From NCBI RefSeq assembly GCF_001458115.1, contig NZ_CZRP01000012.1, positions 496,001 through 560,000 on the forward strand: 64,000 nucleotides of DNA, read 5' to 3'. Source of the stretch: Gracilibacillus massiliensis (GTDB lineage: Bacteria; Bacillota; Bacilli; Bacillales; Amphibacillaceae). Positions 18,675-28,858 of the stretch are shown piece after piece. The notes under the pieces were generated by a model. It had not been told where the DNA came from and made no database searches. It saw only the letters and a list, made by a program, of their open reading frames with translations. Both the position numbers and the translations under genes were made by a program. Position 1 is the first letter of the stretch, and the number at the start of each line of letters is the position of its first letter.

Positions 18675-20393
18675 ATGTTAACTGAATTATCGATTAAAAA
18701 TTTTGCCATAATTGACGAGTTATCTATCCATTTTCAATCAGGTTTAACCGTCTTAACCGGGGAAACTGGTGCTGGTAAATCGATTATCATTGATGCATTA
18801 GGACTCTTAGTTGGTGGAAGAGGTTCAGTAGAATTTGTCCGGTATGGCGAGAAAAAAGCAGAGCTAGAAGGTTTGTTTATTATTGAGGATACAACACATC
18901 CTATTTATCAAAAGACGCAAGATTTAGGAATCGAAATTATGGATGACCATATGCTTGTACTTCACCGCACAATCTCGCACACAGGCAAAAGCATTTGTCG
19001 TATTAATGGGAAGTTAACTACTTTGGCGATTATAAAAGAAATTGGGCAAACGATACTTGATATCCATAGTCAGCATGAAACACAGTCATTACTCGATAAA
19101 GATAAACATATTGAATTGTTGGATTATTTTCATGAGTCCAATCATCCTGGATTTACAAAGGATTATAAGAAACTTTATAAGCAATGGAAAGAATTAAAAA
19201 ATAAATATGATGCTAATAATAAGAATGAACAGGAACTTGCTCAACGAATTGATTTATTAGAGTTTCAACTAAATGAAATTCAAAATGCCGAGTTAGAGCC
19301 GAATGAGGATGAATTATTAACCAATGAACGAAATGAATTACATCATTTTGAAAGTATCCATCAAAACATGAATGATGCTTATAATGCCCTGCATGGTGAA
19401 CAAAAAGGGTTAGATTGGTTATCCCATGCATCCAATAATTTGGAGGAAGCCGGCGATCATAATAAGGATATCCAGAATATGCACCAGCAATTTGTTGACC
19501 ATTATTTTATGATTGAAGAATTATCCTATCAAATTCGTCAGCATCTTGACCAAATGGATTATGAACCGGGACGATTAGAAATAATTGAATCGAGATTACA
19601 TGAAATTGATCAATTAAAAAGAAAATATGGTCAATCTGTTGAAGAAATTATGACCTATAGTGCTAAAATAGAAGAAGAATTAGAGGAAATAAAACACCGG
19701 GATCATCATCTATCCAATTTACAAGAAACGTTAAAAGAGATCGGCAATGACTTATTAATTGAAGCCAAAGAATTGCACAAAATTCGTTTACGTGCTGCAA
19801 AAGCGTTAGAAAAAGCTGTTTTGTCAGAATTGAAGGACTTATATTTAGAAAAAACCATTTTTCAAGTAGGTGTAACATATTCCAAATCTGAAGCAGGTTT
19901 CTCTTTTGAAGGCGTTAAAGTTTTACCGAAAAATAATGGCATTAATCAGGTTCAATTTTTGATCTCTACAAATCCTGGCGAACCTGTCAAGGAACTAGAC
20001 AAAATTGCCTCTGGTGGTGAAATGTCTCGAATTATGCTTGCTTTAAAAAATATTTTCTCCAAACATCAAGGAATTACTAGTGTTATTTTTGATGAAGTCG
20101 ATACGGGTGTTAGTGGACGTGTAGCACAATCGATGGCAGAAAAAATATATAATATTTCGAGTGGTTCTCAAGTATTATGCATTACCCATTTACCACAAGT
20201 GGCGTCAATAGCGGATACTCATTTAAGAATCGAAAAACAGATTCAAAATGATCGCACAAGGACTTTAGTTCATGAATTATCCTTTAATGAACGAATCGAT
20301 GAAATTGGTAAAATGATTACAGGTGCTGAACTAACAGAAGCTTCACGCACCCATGCTAAAGAATTAATCGAAATGAATCACAAAGAAAAATAG
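18675..20393 (+). CDS. recN: DNA repair protein RecN
   Basis: SMC-like ATPase that gathers at double-strand breaks. It has 572 residues: Walker A GETGAGKS at 29-36, a long coiled coil (about 150-370), the ABC signature LDKIASGGEMSRIMLALK and Walker B TSVIFDEVDTGVSG in the C-terminal half. AAGGTGGTGA site before the ATG. Confidence 0.97.
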   Translation: MLTELSIKNFAIIDELSIHFQSGLTVLTGETGAGKSIIIDALGLLVGGRGSVEFVRYGEKKAELEGLFIIEDTTHPIYQKTQDLGIEIMDDHMLVLHRTISHTGKSICRINGKLTTLAIIKEIGQTILDIHSQHETQSLLDKDKHIELLDYFHESNHPGFTKDYKKLYKQWKELKNKYDANNKNEQELAQRIDLLEFQLNEIQNAELEPNEDELLTNERNELHHFESIHQNMNDAYNALHGEQKGLDWLSHASNNLEEAGDHNKDIQNMHQQFVDHYFMIEELSYQIRQHLDQMDYEPGRLEIIESRLHEIDQLKRKYGQSVEEIMTYSAKIEEELEEIKHRDHHLSNLQETLKEIGNDLLIEAKELHKIRLRAAKALEKAVLSELKDLYLEKTIFQVGVTYSKSEAGFSFEGVKVLPKNNGINQVQFLISTNPGEPVKELDKIASGGEMSRIMLALKNIFSKHQGITSVIFDEVDTGVSGRVAQSMAEKIYNISSGSQVLCITHLPQVASIADTHLRIEKQIQNDRTRTLVHELSFNERIDEIGKMITGAELTEASRTHAKELIEMNHKEK

Positions 20394-20529
20394 TATGCGC
20401 ATTAATCATTTCTACAAGTGGAAATCTTCACCCGATTTTGTTATGTTTAACGGGTTTAAAAAGCCCTCCTTAAGGTCAAATTAATGATACAGATCAAAAA
20501 CAGTCTGTATTTACAAGGAGGGTGATGTT

Positions 20530-21822
20530 GTGAAAAATGATTTCTTAAGAAAAACGATAGGATTAATACTCCTTGTCACATTAGTTGTACTTCCATGGTA
20601 TACACCATTTCAAATATACCTTTCCATCCCAAATCAGATCGAAACCTTTTCGCAATCAGAAACAATTGACTTACCGAATTTAAGTGACAATATAACGGTC
20701 ACATCAATGAACCAAGAAAAAGTGGAACATGCAACAGACTTATCTGCATATTCTCTTGAAGAAAGCGGAAGCGACGAGCTAACCTATACGGTAGCGAATT
20801 TTCCTGTCAAGAAAGTAAATGTTGAAGTCTATGATGATTTTAGCATCATTCCTGGTGGTCAATCAATAGGTATCAATCTAGAAACACAAGGTGTACTTGT
20901 TGTCGGGCATCATTTAATCACCACGGCTGATGGTGACATATCACCTGGTGAGAAGGCAAACATTCAGGTTGGAGATAATATCGTGTCCATTAATGGTACC
21001 TCCATTAAAAAGATGGAAGAAGTGGCTCCACTAGTGAAAGACGCTGGTGAAAAAGAAGAACCTTTAAAAGTGGAGATCAACCGCGGGAATAAAAAGATTA
21101 CAACAGATTTGCAACCGTTGTATGATGTGAAAGAAGAAGACTACCGTATCGGCCTCTATATTCGTGATTCTGCTGCTGGTATAGGAACTATGACTTTTTA
21201 TGATCCCAACACTAAAAAATATGGAGCTTTAGGCCACATTATTTCAGACATGGATACTAGAAAACCTGTTGAGATTAATGATGGATCCATCGTTCGTTCT
21301 CAAATTACGGATATAAAAAAGGGCGAACATGGTATTCCAGGTGAGAAGAAAGCAGATTTTGTGCTTGATGATGCTCAAATGGGTGATATAACAAAAAATT
21401 CACCATTTGGTATTTTTGGTACATTAAAAAAACCTTTAGAAAATAGTGATGGCAAGTGGTCCAAACCAATGCCAATTGCACTACCGAATGAAGTAGAAGA
21501 AGGACCTGCTCACATACTGACGGTAATTAATGGCGAGGAAATCGAAGCTTTTGATGTCAAGATCGTAAATAGTATTAACCAATCTGCACCTGCTACAAAA
21601 GGTATTATCTTAGAGATAACGGATAAACGACTATTGGAGGCAACCGGTGGTATTGTCCAAGGAATGAGTGGTAGTCCAATCATACAAAATGATAAAGTTA
21701 TTGGAGCGGTAACACATGTATTCGTCAATGACCCAACAAGTGGATATGGTGTACACATTGAATGGATGTTGAATGAAGCAGGTATTGATATTTATAAACA
21801 AGAAAATCGTAAAGCAAGCTAA
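20530..21822 (+). CDS. spoIVB: SpoIVB sporulation signalling serine protease
   Basis: Forespore protease secreted into the intermembrane space; it cleaves SpoIVFA and so triggers sigma-K processing. It has 430 residues, with an uncleaved-type N-terminal membrane anchor (about 9-26), a PDZ domain (about 105-190) and an S55 peptidase domain. Catalytic His is H236 in YGALGHII and Ser S380 in GMSGSP. GTG start behind GGAGGGTGATG. It stands between recN and spo0A, the usual place. Confidence 0.97.
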   Translation: MKNDFLRKTIGLILLVTLVVLPWYTPFQIYLSIPNQIETFSQSETIDLPNLSDNITVTSMNQEKVEHATDLSAYSLEESGSDELTYTVANFPVKKVNVEVYDDFSIIPGGQSIGINLETQGVLVVGHHLITTADGDISPGEKANIQVGDNIVSINGTSIKKMEEVAPLVKDAGEKEEPLKVEINRGNKKITTDLQPLYDVKEEDYRIGLYIRDSAAGIGTMTFYDPNTKKYGALGHIISDMDTRKPVEINDGSIVRSQITDIKKGEHGIPGEKKADFVLDDAQMGDITKNSPFGIFGTLKKPLENSDGKWSKPMPIALPNEVEEGPAHILTVINGEEIEAFDVKIVNSINQSAPATKGIILEITDKRLLEATGGIVQGMSGSPIIQNDKVIGAVTHVFVNDPTSGYGVHIEWMLNEAGIDIYKQENRKAS

Positions 21823-21835
21823 GAACTTTAAGCAT

Positions 21836-21871
21836 AGAGAAACAGTTAAAACAATACTGTTTCTCTTTTTG
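21836..21871 (+). terminator. Terminator of spoIVB
   Basis: Perfect 11-bp stem, AGAGAAACAGT with ACTGTTTCTCT, loop of 9 and TTTTT. Confidence 0.92.
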
Positions 21872-21936
21872 CGTTAACACAAAAAGAAGGATGATTGCAG
21901 TTATTAGCAAATTTTGTTATGATGTTATAAAGATTT

Positions 21937-22012
21937 TTCGACATTTCCATTATTTAAAAGAAAAATAAATTTTTTATCTTAGGAAAGAAGGATTTTTCTT
22001 CCTTTTGTCGAA
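21937..22012 (+). promoter_or_regulatory. Two 0A boxes upstream of spo0A
   Basis: TTCGACA at 21937-21943 (reverse) and TGTCGAA at 22006-22012 (forward) are exact matches to the Spo0A-P recognition heptamer. They lie 54-129 bases upstream of the spo0A start. Autoregulation of spo0A is known in B. subtilis; it is inferred here from the sites. Confidence 0.75.
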
Positions 22013-22065
22013 AATATTAGATATGGTCAAAATTGTTAGCTTAAGATTTGAAGGAGGAACTTTTT

Positions 22066-22845
22066 TTGGAAAAGACAAAGGTTTTGTTAGTAGACGATAA
22101 TCGTGAACTCGTGGATCTGATGGATGATTACTTACTAGATCAAAAAGACATCGAAGTAGTAGGAAAAGCATATAACGGAAAAGAATGTCTGGATAATATT
22201 GAAGCGTTTAATCCTGACGTTGTGGTCTTAGATATTATTATGCCTCATATAGATGGATTGGCGGTATTATCTAAATTAAAGCAAAATGAAAATACAAAAC
22301 ACATTAATGTTATTATGCTTACCGCTTTCGGTCAAGAAGAAGTCACTAAAAAAGCGGTTGGTCTAGGTGCTTCTTATTTTATCTTAAAACCATTTGATTT
22401 AGAACACCTTGCAGAACAAATTAGACAAGTTCATGGTATCGAAACTGCGGTACATAACGAAAGAAAATCAAATCACAGTCAGCAAAGAAAGTTCGACTTA
22501 GAAGCAAGTATTACACACATTATTCACGAAATTGGTGTACCTGCTCATATTAAAGGTTATATGTATTTACGGGAAGCAATAACGATGGTATATAATGATA
22601 TAGAGTTGTTGGGATCGATTACAAAAGTTCTTTATCCAGATATTGCAACGAAATTCAATACGACAGCATCAAGAGTAGAGCGTGCTATACGTCATGCGAT
22701 CGAAGTTGCGTGGAGTAGAGGTAATATGGAATCTATTTCTTCATTATTTGGTTATACGGTCAGTGTATCAAAGGCAAAACCTACAAATTCTGAATTCATT
22801 GCAATGGTCGCGGACAGATTAAGATTAGAACATCGAGCTAGTTAA
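22066..22845 (+). CDS. spo0A: Sporulation master regulator Spo0A
   Basis: Response regulator at the end of the phosphorelay; phosphorylated, it activates spoIIA, spoIIE and spoIIG and represses abrB. The receiver domain has VDDNRE at 9-14 and phospho-acceptor D56 in VVVLD; the C-terminal sigma-A-contacting DNA-binding domain carries [20 protein letters not shown]. It has 260 residues from the TTG at 22066, which has AAGGAGGA 7 bases ahead. A longer reading from the TTG at 22048 would put that site inside the coding region. Followed by a strong terminator. Confidence 0.97.
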   Translation: MEKTKVLLVDDNRELVDLMDDYLLDQKDIEVVGKAYNGKECLDNIEAFNPDVVVLDIIMPHIDGLAVLSKLKQNENTKHINVIMLTAFGQEEVTKKAVGLGASYFILKPFDLEHLAEQIRQVHGIETAVHNERKSNHSQQRKFDLEASITHIIHEIGVPAHIKGYMYLREAITMVYNDIELLGSITKVLYPDIATKFNTTASRVERAIRHAIEVAWSRGNMESISSLFGYTVSVSKAKPTNSEFIAMVADRLRLEHRAS

Positions 22846-22849
22846 TCGA

Positions 22850-22886
22850 AAAAACACACTTGCGTTGACATGCAAGTGTGTTTTTA
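22850..22886 (+). terminator. Terminator of spo0A
   Basis: AAAACACACTTGC pairs with GCAAGTGTGTTTT, then a T run. The stem is nearly symmetric and could also serve the opposite-strand gene that ends at 22910. Confidence 0.92.
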
Positions 22887-22909
22887 TTAATGCTCTTGAT
22901 CATGAGAAC

Positions 22910-24031
22910 TTATTTCGATAGGTTACTACCTTTATCGAAATAAAGGGATCTTGATGGGAATGCGACTGATACCTCTGCTTCTTCGAGTATCTCCATTATT
23001 TTAAAATTAACTTCTTCTTTAACAGCCAAATATTCTCCCCATGCAATTGTATTAGTAAAGAAATATAACATAATATCTAAACTACTGTTGTTGTATTCTG
23101 AAAATCGAACAAATATTGTTTCAGGATGAATTTCTTCATTATTTTCTAAGTAATCTCTAATTTCTTGTAATACTTTTTGTAATTGTTCCTTTGAAGTATT
23201 ATATTCAACGCCTAGGTTAAAGAAGATCTGCCTTTTACCCATTTCACTCCAGTTCGTAATCGGTTCATTGGATAGAGTGGAGTTAGGAATAGTGATTACA
23301 GAATCTGCAAAAGTCCGCACGATTGTACTTCGAAAACTAATATCTTCTACAATTCCTTCGACGCTAGGTGTTTCAATCCAGTCTCCTAATGAGAAAGGTT
23401 TTTCAGTGATAATTACTACACCTCCAAACAAATTTTTTATAACTTCTTGAGCTGCAAGTGCAAACGCGAGACCACCCAATCCAAGTCCTGCTACAAATCC
23501 ACTGACTTCATACCCAAATTCTTGAGCAACTACACTTATGCTGATTGCAATAATAATTACTCGAACTGCTTTTGATAAGAATGGAATAAGAATTTGATCG
23601 ATTTCCACATTAATCTTGTCACTTATTTTCATGAAGAGTAAAGAAGTGCTTGATGAAAGGTTATAAAGCCACCAACCAATAACGATAATTACAGAAACAC
23701 GGATTATACTTTCGAAAAGATCATTATCTTGCTCAAGATATGGAAAATAATCTACAGCAATATATACACCTATAATTACAAATAATACTCGTAAAGGTTT
23801 TTCAAAAGCTTTTAAGGCGTGATTTAACAACTCAGTTTTCTCTGTGTTGGATAGTTTTAAAAATAAGAAAAAAATATATTTAATAAATATTTTTCTGATA
23901 ATGAAAGCAACTAGTATAATTCCTAAACTAATGGCCATATTTATGTATTCTTCGTATGTAATACTCTCCCAGAATCTCCAATTCAAATGGTAACCCTCCA
24001 ACTTCTCTAAATTATATAGATACTTTATCAT
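22910..24031 (-). CDS. MscS family mechanosensitive ion channel
   Basis: A small-conductance mechanosensitive channel that vents solutes on osmotic downshift. It has 373 residues, with five or so N-terminal helices, the pore helix GFVAGLGLGGLAFALAAQEV and the beta-domain start SLGDWIETPSVEGIVEDIS that define MscS. The family has several members in Bacillus (YkuT, YhdY, YfkC); which one this equals is not clear. Transcribed opposite to spo0A and divergently from the LysM-CAP gene. Confidence 0.93.
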   Translation of the reverse strand: MIKYLYNLEKLEGYHLNWRFWESITYEEYINMAISLGIILVAFIIRKIFIKYIFFLFLKLSNTEKTELLNHALKAFEKPLRVLFVIIGVYIAVDYFPYLEQDNDLFESIIRVSVIIVIGWWLYNLSSSTSLLFMKISDKINVEIDQILIPFLSKAVRVIIIAISISVVAQEFGYEVSGFVAGLGLGGLAFALAAQEVIKNLFGGVVIITEKPFSLGDWIETPSVEGIVEDISFRSTIVRTFADSVITIPNSTLSNEPITNWSEMGKRQIFFNLGVEYNTSKEQLQKVLQEIRDYLENNEEIHPETIFVRFSEYNNSSLDIMLYFFTNTIAWGEYLAVKEEVNFKIMEILEEAEVSVAFPSRSLYFDKGSNLSK

Positions 24032-24117
24032 GATATTATTTTATTTCCAACTATTTATCATGAATAATTTTGCTTATTCTACAAAAACTATCAAAAATTA
24101 AAAAGGAGTGGACTAAC

Positions 24118-24711
24118 ATGAAAAAAATAGCCTTATTGAGTTTTTTGTTGTTTCTCATACCAATTCATTCTCTTCTAGCGGCAACACATACTGTGCAACC
24201 GGGAGAAAGTCTCTGGAAAATATCTCTTAAATATAAAGTAGGATTGTCTGAAATAATTGAAGCGAACGAACAAATAAATAATCCCGACTTAATTTATCCA
24301 AATCAAAAAGTGACAATTCCTCAAATTGATCAGATTAAAAGGATCGAACACCAAGTTATTCAGTATACAAATGCAGAACGAGAAAAACTTGGTTTAGCTC
24401 CTTTAAAGCCAGACTGGCAATTATCTCGTGTTGCTCGATATAAATCACAAGATATGAAAAATAATAATTATTTTAGTCATCAGAGTCCTACATATGGATC
24501 CCCGTTCAATATGATGAGAGATTTTGGTATTAATTATCGATCAGCGGCGGAAAACATTGCGAAAGGTCAAGAAACACCATATGCGGTAGTGCAAGCTTGG
24601 ATGAATTCCAGTGGGCATCGTGCCAACATTCTTAATCGAAATTATACACATATCGGTGTCGGTTATGTGAAAAACGGCAACTATTGGACACAAATGTTTA
24701 TTTCTAAGTAA
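24118..24711 (+). CDS. Secreted LysM and CAP-domain protein
   Basis: 197 residues: a signal peptide (1-22, ending SLLAA), one LysM peptidoglycan-binding domain (about 23-66; HTVQPGESLWKISLKY) and a CAP/SCP domain (about 84-196) with QAWMNSSGHRANILN and NAEREKLGLAPL. It resembles YkwD and the LysM-CAP spore and cell-wall proteins of Bacillus. The in-frame start at 24070 is rejected because AAAAGGAGTGG fits the ATG at 24118 and only that start gives a signal peptide. Function of bacterial CAP domains is not established. Confidence 0.9.
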   Translation: MKKIALLSFLLFLIPIHSLLAATHTVQPGESLWKISLKYKVGLSEIIEANEQINNPDLIYPNQKVTIPQIDQIKRIEHQVIQYTNAEREKLGLAPLKPDWQLSRVARYKSQDMKNNNYFSHQSPTYGSPFNMMRDFGINYRSAAENIAKGQETPYAVVQAWMNSSGHRANILNRNYTHIGVGYVKNGNYWTQMFISK

Positions 24712-24840
24712 GTGTTCAAATATAAAAAGCTTTCTAGCTTTATATGTTGTGATTTATTCCAGAATTTTAAGAAATCAAGCGTCTCACTTAGATACACTGT
24801 AATATTCTCCAATATTTATGCGCTTAGACGCTACTTTTCT

Positions 24841-24868
24841 TTAACAATTTTGTGAAAAGTATGATAAT
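24841..24868 (+). promoter_or_regulatory. Possible sigma-A promoter of aspartokinase gene
   Basis: TTAACA at 24841 and GATAAT at 24863 are 16 bases apart, 42 bases upstream of the start codon. A weak long-loop inverted repeat (AGCGTCT...AGACGCT, about 24778-24832) lies just before it. Confidence 0.45.
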
Positions 24869-24909
24869 ATTTTTTATGGTATAAAAATAATTATTGGAGA
24901 GGTTAAAAC

Positions 24910-26256
24910 ATGAAAGTAGCTAAATTCGGAGGAAGTTCAGTAGCGAATGCTGAACAATTACAGAAAGTTGCAAATATTATTCAAGATGATAAAGAAAGAA
25001 AGGTTATTGTTGTTTCTGCTCCAGGAAAAAGATTTTCAGATGATGTGAAAGTTACAGATTTACTGATCGCATTAGGTGAAGCTTATTTCAAAAAACAGCC
25101 TTACGAAGAAGAATTACAAGCTGTTTTAAATCGATTTCAAGAAATAACAACCGAATTAAAAATATCAGATCAAATTATTCAGGATATTAAGGATGGCGTT
25201 CAAGGAATTTTAGCGTCAAATGATAGTGATGCATTAAAAATGGATGCTTTAAAGGCAACAGGTGAAGATTCTTTGGCAAAAGTGTTAAGTGCTTATTTAC
25301 AATCACTTGATCTGAAAGCAACGTATTTAAATCCTCAAGAAGCTGGTATTATTGTTAGTGATACACCAGGAAGTGCACAGATTCTTGAAGAAAGTTATCA
25401 ACATCTATACAAATTACGTGATCGTGAAGAAATTGTAGTAATACCAGGATTTTTTGGTTATTCGAAAAGCGGTAAATTAATTACTTTTTCTCGTGGTGGG
25501 TCAGATATTACAGGTTCCATAGTAGCAGCTGGTGTGAAAGCAGAACTATATGAGAATTTTACTGATGTAGATTCTGTATATTGTGTAAATCCGACGATCG
25601 TTGAAAATCCCAAAGAAATTACTTCACTGACATATAAAGAAATGCGTGAACTTTCATATGCAGGGTTTTCGGTGTTTCATGATGAAGCACTTATTCCAGC
25701 TTTTAAAGCAGATATCCCTGTTTGTATTAAAAACACCAACAATCCACGCGGGATGGGAACCATCATCGTTTCCAAAAAAGAACCACAACCAAATCCTGTA
25801 GTTGGAATTGCGAGTGATACTGGTTTTATCAGTATTTATGTAAGTAAATATTTAATGAATAGAGAATTAGGTTTTGGTCGTAAATTGTTAACGATTCTAG
25901 AAGATGAGGACATCTCATTTGAACACACACCATCAGGTATTGATGATATTTCTGTGATAATTCGTGAATCTAGTTTAACACAAGATAAAGAGGAACGCGT
26001 CATAGCGCGTATTAAAGAAGAATTAGATCCGGATACTGTAAGTGTGGAACGCGACCTTGCGCTAATAATGGTAGTAGGGGAAGGAATGGATAGTACGTTA
26101 GGATTGGCTGATAAAGCGACGCATGCGTTTAATAAAGCACAAGTAAACATAGAAATGATGAACCAAGGTTCGTCTGAAGTATCCATGATGTTTGGAATTA
26201 AAGCAGATAGAGTTAATGATTCTGTAAAAGCTTTATATGAAACATTTTTCGAATAA
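24910..26256 (+). CDS. Aspartate kinase (AK III type)
   Basis: Phosphorylates aspartate, the first step to lysine, threonine and methionine. It has 448 residues: N-terminal kinase motif KFGGSS (4-9), RGGSDITGS in the middle, and two C-terminal ACT domains (GFISIYVSKYL, LALIMVVGEGM). Length and the N-terminal VVSAPGKR resemble the monofunctional YclM/ThrD enzyme of B. subtilis rather than LysC with its internal start. Single gene; no lysine riboswitch leader was seen. Confidence 0.93.
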   Translation: MKVAKFGGSSVANAEQLQKVANIIQDDKERKVIVVSAPGKRFSDDVKVTDLLIALGEAYFKKQPYEEELQAVLNRFQEITTELKISDQIIQDIKDGVQGILASNDSDALKMDALKATGEDSLAKVLSAYLQSLDLKATYLNPQEAGIIVSDTPGSAQILEESYQHLYKLRDREEIVVIPGFFGYSKSGKLITFSRGGSDITGSIVAAGVKAELYENFTDVDSVYCVNPTIVENPKEITSLTYKEMRELSYAGFSVFHDEALIPAFKADIPVCIKNTNNPRGMGTIIVSKKEPQPNPVVGIASDTGFISIYVSKYLMNRELGFGRKLLTILEDEDISFEHTPSGIDDISVIIRESSLTQDKEERVIARIKEELDPDTVSVERDLALIMVVGEGMDSTLGLADKATHAFNKAQVNIEMMNQGSSEVSMMFGIKADRVNDSVKALYETFFE

Positions 26257-26454
26257 GCATCACAAAAATGCAACTAAAAAATATATGATAATTAGTAAAA
26301 TCCAAACGACGATTCGAACAGATCTCGATCTCGTTTGGATTTTTTGTGTATTAGGAAGATACTGTGCAATAACCGGTTTAGTAATTTTGAAATGTTTAAT
26401 GTGCTGATATATCGCTCCGGCCGGCCACTTCGCTTTCCGTGGGGACGGCTTCAG

Positions 26455-28389
26455 GTGCGGCCGAGCATAGGTCGTAACATATAGCGGGTGGGATTCCCGC
26501 CAAGAAAGAACTAACCATTCACTTGTAGCGAGTCTTGGAGGGCAAGTGGTAACACATTGCCTTTAAGCGTAGACAGTTAGGTAACGGGCCGGAAAACCAT
26601 AACGGTTGAGGGATAGAGCTCCGAAATGTCCCCAAAGATGAGAAGGTCGATGTGTTCTGAAGCATAGAAGACAACAATACGGTTCTCGTTAGAGGTGAGA
26701 GAATGCTATCTTCTCCGGAGTCGAAGACCCTGGCACGTTACACATTGATATGTTGCGGTAACTCGGGAGGTCCTTTAGGTCTTTCGGATAAAGAAAGTAA
26801 TGACGAACAAGCGATAACAAAGTGAGGGCTGTCAAATGCCTAAAGGAAGTCGGATAACGGCGTAGTACTGATGAAGTTGGGTAATGCCGATGGAGGAAAG
26901 GCCGTTACCTGTCATCACCCTTGATAGGGAAACATAATCCATACCCAGAGGTGGAACGTATTATGGAAACGAAACTTAATAGGATAACAGAATTGGCGAA
27001 ATCGGATAAAAAGCTTGTCTTTACCTCTCTTGTACATTTACTAAATGAAAGTAACTTGAAACAGTGCCATCACCAATTACCTAAAGGTAAAGCAACCGGT
27101 GTGAATGGCACTACCAAAGAAATGTACGAAGGGAATTTAGACCAAAATATCGAAGGCCTAGTGAAACGAATGAAGAAAATGGCTTATCGACCGGTACCGG
27201 TAAAGCGTACCTATATCGATAAGCCAGGTTCCAACAAGAAACGGCCACTAGGTATTCCCGAACATGAAGATAAAATCGTTCAAAAGGGTATTACGAAGAT
27301 TTTGAATGCCATTTACGAAAATGATTTTCTCGATTGTTCCTTCGGTTTTCGTCCGAATAGAAACTGCCATGATGCATTAAAGATCTTAAATGTATACATG
27401 GAACAACGGAAAACCAATTATATAGTAGATGCGGATATCAAAGGATTCTTTGATCACGTGAGTCATGATTGGATGATGAAGTTCCTTCGCCATCGTATCA
27501 ACGATCCCAACTTACTTCGCATTATAGCCCGATTTCTAAAAGCTGGCTATTTGGAAGAGGGGAAATATATCGATACAGACCGAGGAACCCCGCAAGGGGG
27601 CAACATTTCACCGGTTCTAGCGAATATTTATCTTCACTATGTGTTGGATCTATGGTTTGAGAAAGTTGTAAAGAAACAATGTAGAGGTCAAGCCTATATG
27701 GTTCGCTATGCGGATGACTTTGTGTGTTGTTTCCAATACAAAGAAGATGCCAACCGATTCTACACGAATCTGATTCAAAGGTTACGTAAGTTTCATCTAG
27801 AAATTGCAGAGGATAAAACGAAGATTATCTCGTTCGGTCCTTATGCCTGGAAAGATGCAAAGCGTAACGGACAGAGGAAACCATCGACGTTCGATTTTCT
27901 TGGCTTTACGCACTATTGTAGCAAAAGCAAGAAAGGTACGTTCCGTGTGAAACGGAAAAGTAGCAAGAAGAAAATCCGTGCCAAACTTAAACAACATAAA
28001 GCTTGGCTAAAGGCAAATCGAACGAGGGATATCCAAGACATCATGCGCCGAATCACACAATCGCTAGAGGGCTACTATAATTATTATTGTATCACGGATA
28101 ACTATAAAGAAGTCCTCTACTTTCTGAACAGCATTGAACAACTACTATTCAAATGGATGAATCGAAGGAGTCAACGGAAATCATTCAGTTGGGAGAAGTT
28201 TCGATTATTCCTAGAGAAATATCCGTTGCCGAAACCGGTAATTAAAATGAGCATATATGATCTGAGATATCATATATCCTATATTCTGTGAATGATGATA
28301 GGAAGAGCCGTGTGCGTGAATAGCGCATGCACGGTTCTGTGAGGAGTGAGGAATACAATTTATTTCATGCGCATTCCCGCTTACTCGAC
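26455..28389 (+). mobile_element. Group II intron with maturase ORF
   Basis: The 5' end GTGCGGCCGAG matches the GUGYG consensus. Domain V is at 28305-28337: GAGCCGTGTGCG, loop, CGCATGCACGGTTC, with the AGC triad. Domain VI follows, and the 3' end TTACTCGAC fits the A-Y rule. Total 1935 bases. The 7 bases before the 5' junction (GCTTCAG, 26448-26454) are fully complementary to CTGAAGC at 26657-26663, about 200 bases into the intron, where EBS1 is expected. The intron sits inside a hairpin repeat, not a gene. Structural subclass not assigned. Confidence 0.92.
26963..28291 (+). CDS. ltrA: Group II intron reverse transcriptase/maturase
   Basis: Reverse transcriptase that also helps the intron splice and retrohome. 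It has 442 residues from the ATG at 26963, which follows AGAGGTGG. RT motifs: PLGIPEHEDKIVQ, FGFRPNRNCHDAL, ADIKGFFDHV, GTPQGGNISPVLANIYL and the active-site YADD (MVRYADDFVCCF). A maturase X domain follows (GYYNYYCITDN; WMNRRSQRKSFSW). There is no HNH endonuclease domain after it. The frame is open and apparently intact; a TTG at 26921 could add 14 residues. Confidence 0.93.
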   Translation: METKLNRITELAKSDKKLVFTSLVHLLNESNLKQCHHQLPKGKATGVNGTTKEMYEGNLDQNIEGLVKRMKKMAYRPVPVKRTYIDKPGSNKKRPLGIPEHEDKIVQKGITKILNAIYENDFLDCSFGFRPNRNCHDALKILNVYMEQRKTNYIVDADIKGFFDHVSHDWMMKFLRHRINDPNLLRIIARFLKAGYLEEGKYIDTDRGTPQGGNISPVLANIYLHYVLDLWFEKVVKKQCRGQAYMVRYADDFVCCFQYKEDANRFYTNLIQRLRKFHLEIAEDKTKIISFGPYAWKDAKRNGQRKPSTFDFLGFTHYCSKSKKGTFRVKRKSSKKKIRAKLKQHKAWLKANRTRDIQDIMRRITQSLEGYYNYYCITDNYKEVLYFLNSIEQLLFKWMNRRSQRKSFSWEKFRLFLEKYPLPKPVIKMSIYDLRYHISYIL

Positions 28390-28858
28390 CTAATATTGTG
28401 AAGAAGACCACTTCACCAAATGGATCTTCAGCTCGCCCTGTTCTCACAGGAGTCTCCGTGGCCGGCCTCCGCTGTCATGTTGTTTTACAACGTTTGTGAC
28501 AGTTATCACTTAGTCTTTTTGCTCAGGCATCCACTTGTCATAGAAGACGAAATACTAACTCTTACATACAATGTAGCATCTTATAATAGCGGAGGCCGCC
28601 CGCTTCAACTCCTGTGGGATCGTTTTTTCCGAAGATCCACTTTCCCAAGCGATCTTTGCTTGGGAAAGTTAGCTGAGGAGAAAACCCCACGGAAAGGGAA
28701 GCGGGCAGCTGGAGCGGTTGTCCAGCAGTGTAAATATTTCATTATTACCATCAAGTTTATTGCGTAACAATACATGTTTGCATCTTAAGTGAAGAAAAAT
28801 GGTAAGTCTCAGGTTTAATGTAAATTGTGTGTTTCTTAAAGAGCTTCTAAAACTACAT

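Larger units (their letters stand above)
26297..28712. repeat. R2 intergenic element, copy 2, interrupted by a group II intron
   Basis: It starts with AAAATCCAAACGA...TCGTTTGGATTTTTT (26297-26345), which probably also terminates the aspartokinase gene, and continues as in copy 1 with TATTAGGAAGATAC. The left palindrome runs from about 26413 (CTCCGGCCGGCC) to the intron at 26455 and resumes at 28390 (CTAATATTGTGAAG ... GGCCGGCCTCCGC, to 28473). The right palindrome is at 28576-28712 (CCGCCCGCTTCAACTCC facing GGGAAGCGGGCAGC). Rejoining 26454 to 28390 restores CTTCAGCTAA, the conserved inner motif. ORFs called at 28211-28447 (-) and 28420-28767 (+) are palindrome shadows. Confidence 0.78.

Noticed and set aside
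24770-24910. Possible lysine riboswitch before the aspartokinase gene
   Set aside because: The leader is under 200 bases, lacks recognisable lysine-element stems and shows only a weak long-loop inverted repeat, probably a terminator or chance.
26921-26962. TTG start adding 14 residues to the intron reverse transcriptase
   Set aside because: No ribosome site at suitable distance; the ATG at 26963 has AGAGGTGG ahead and matches how related maturases begin (METKL).
28420-28767. 115-codon ORF after the group II intron
   Set aside because: It is formed by the two R2 palindromes; no ribosome site and no protein-like composition.
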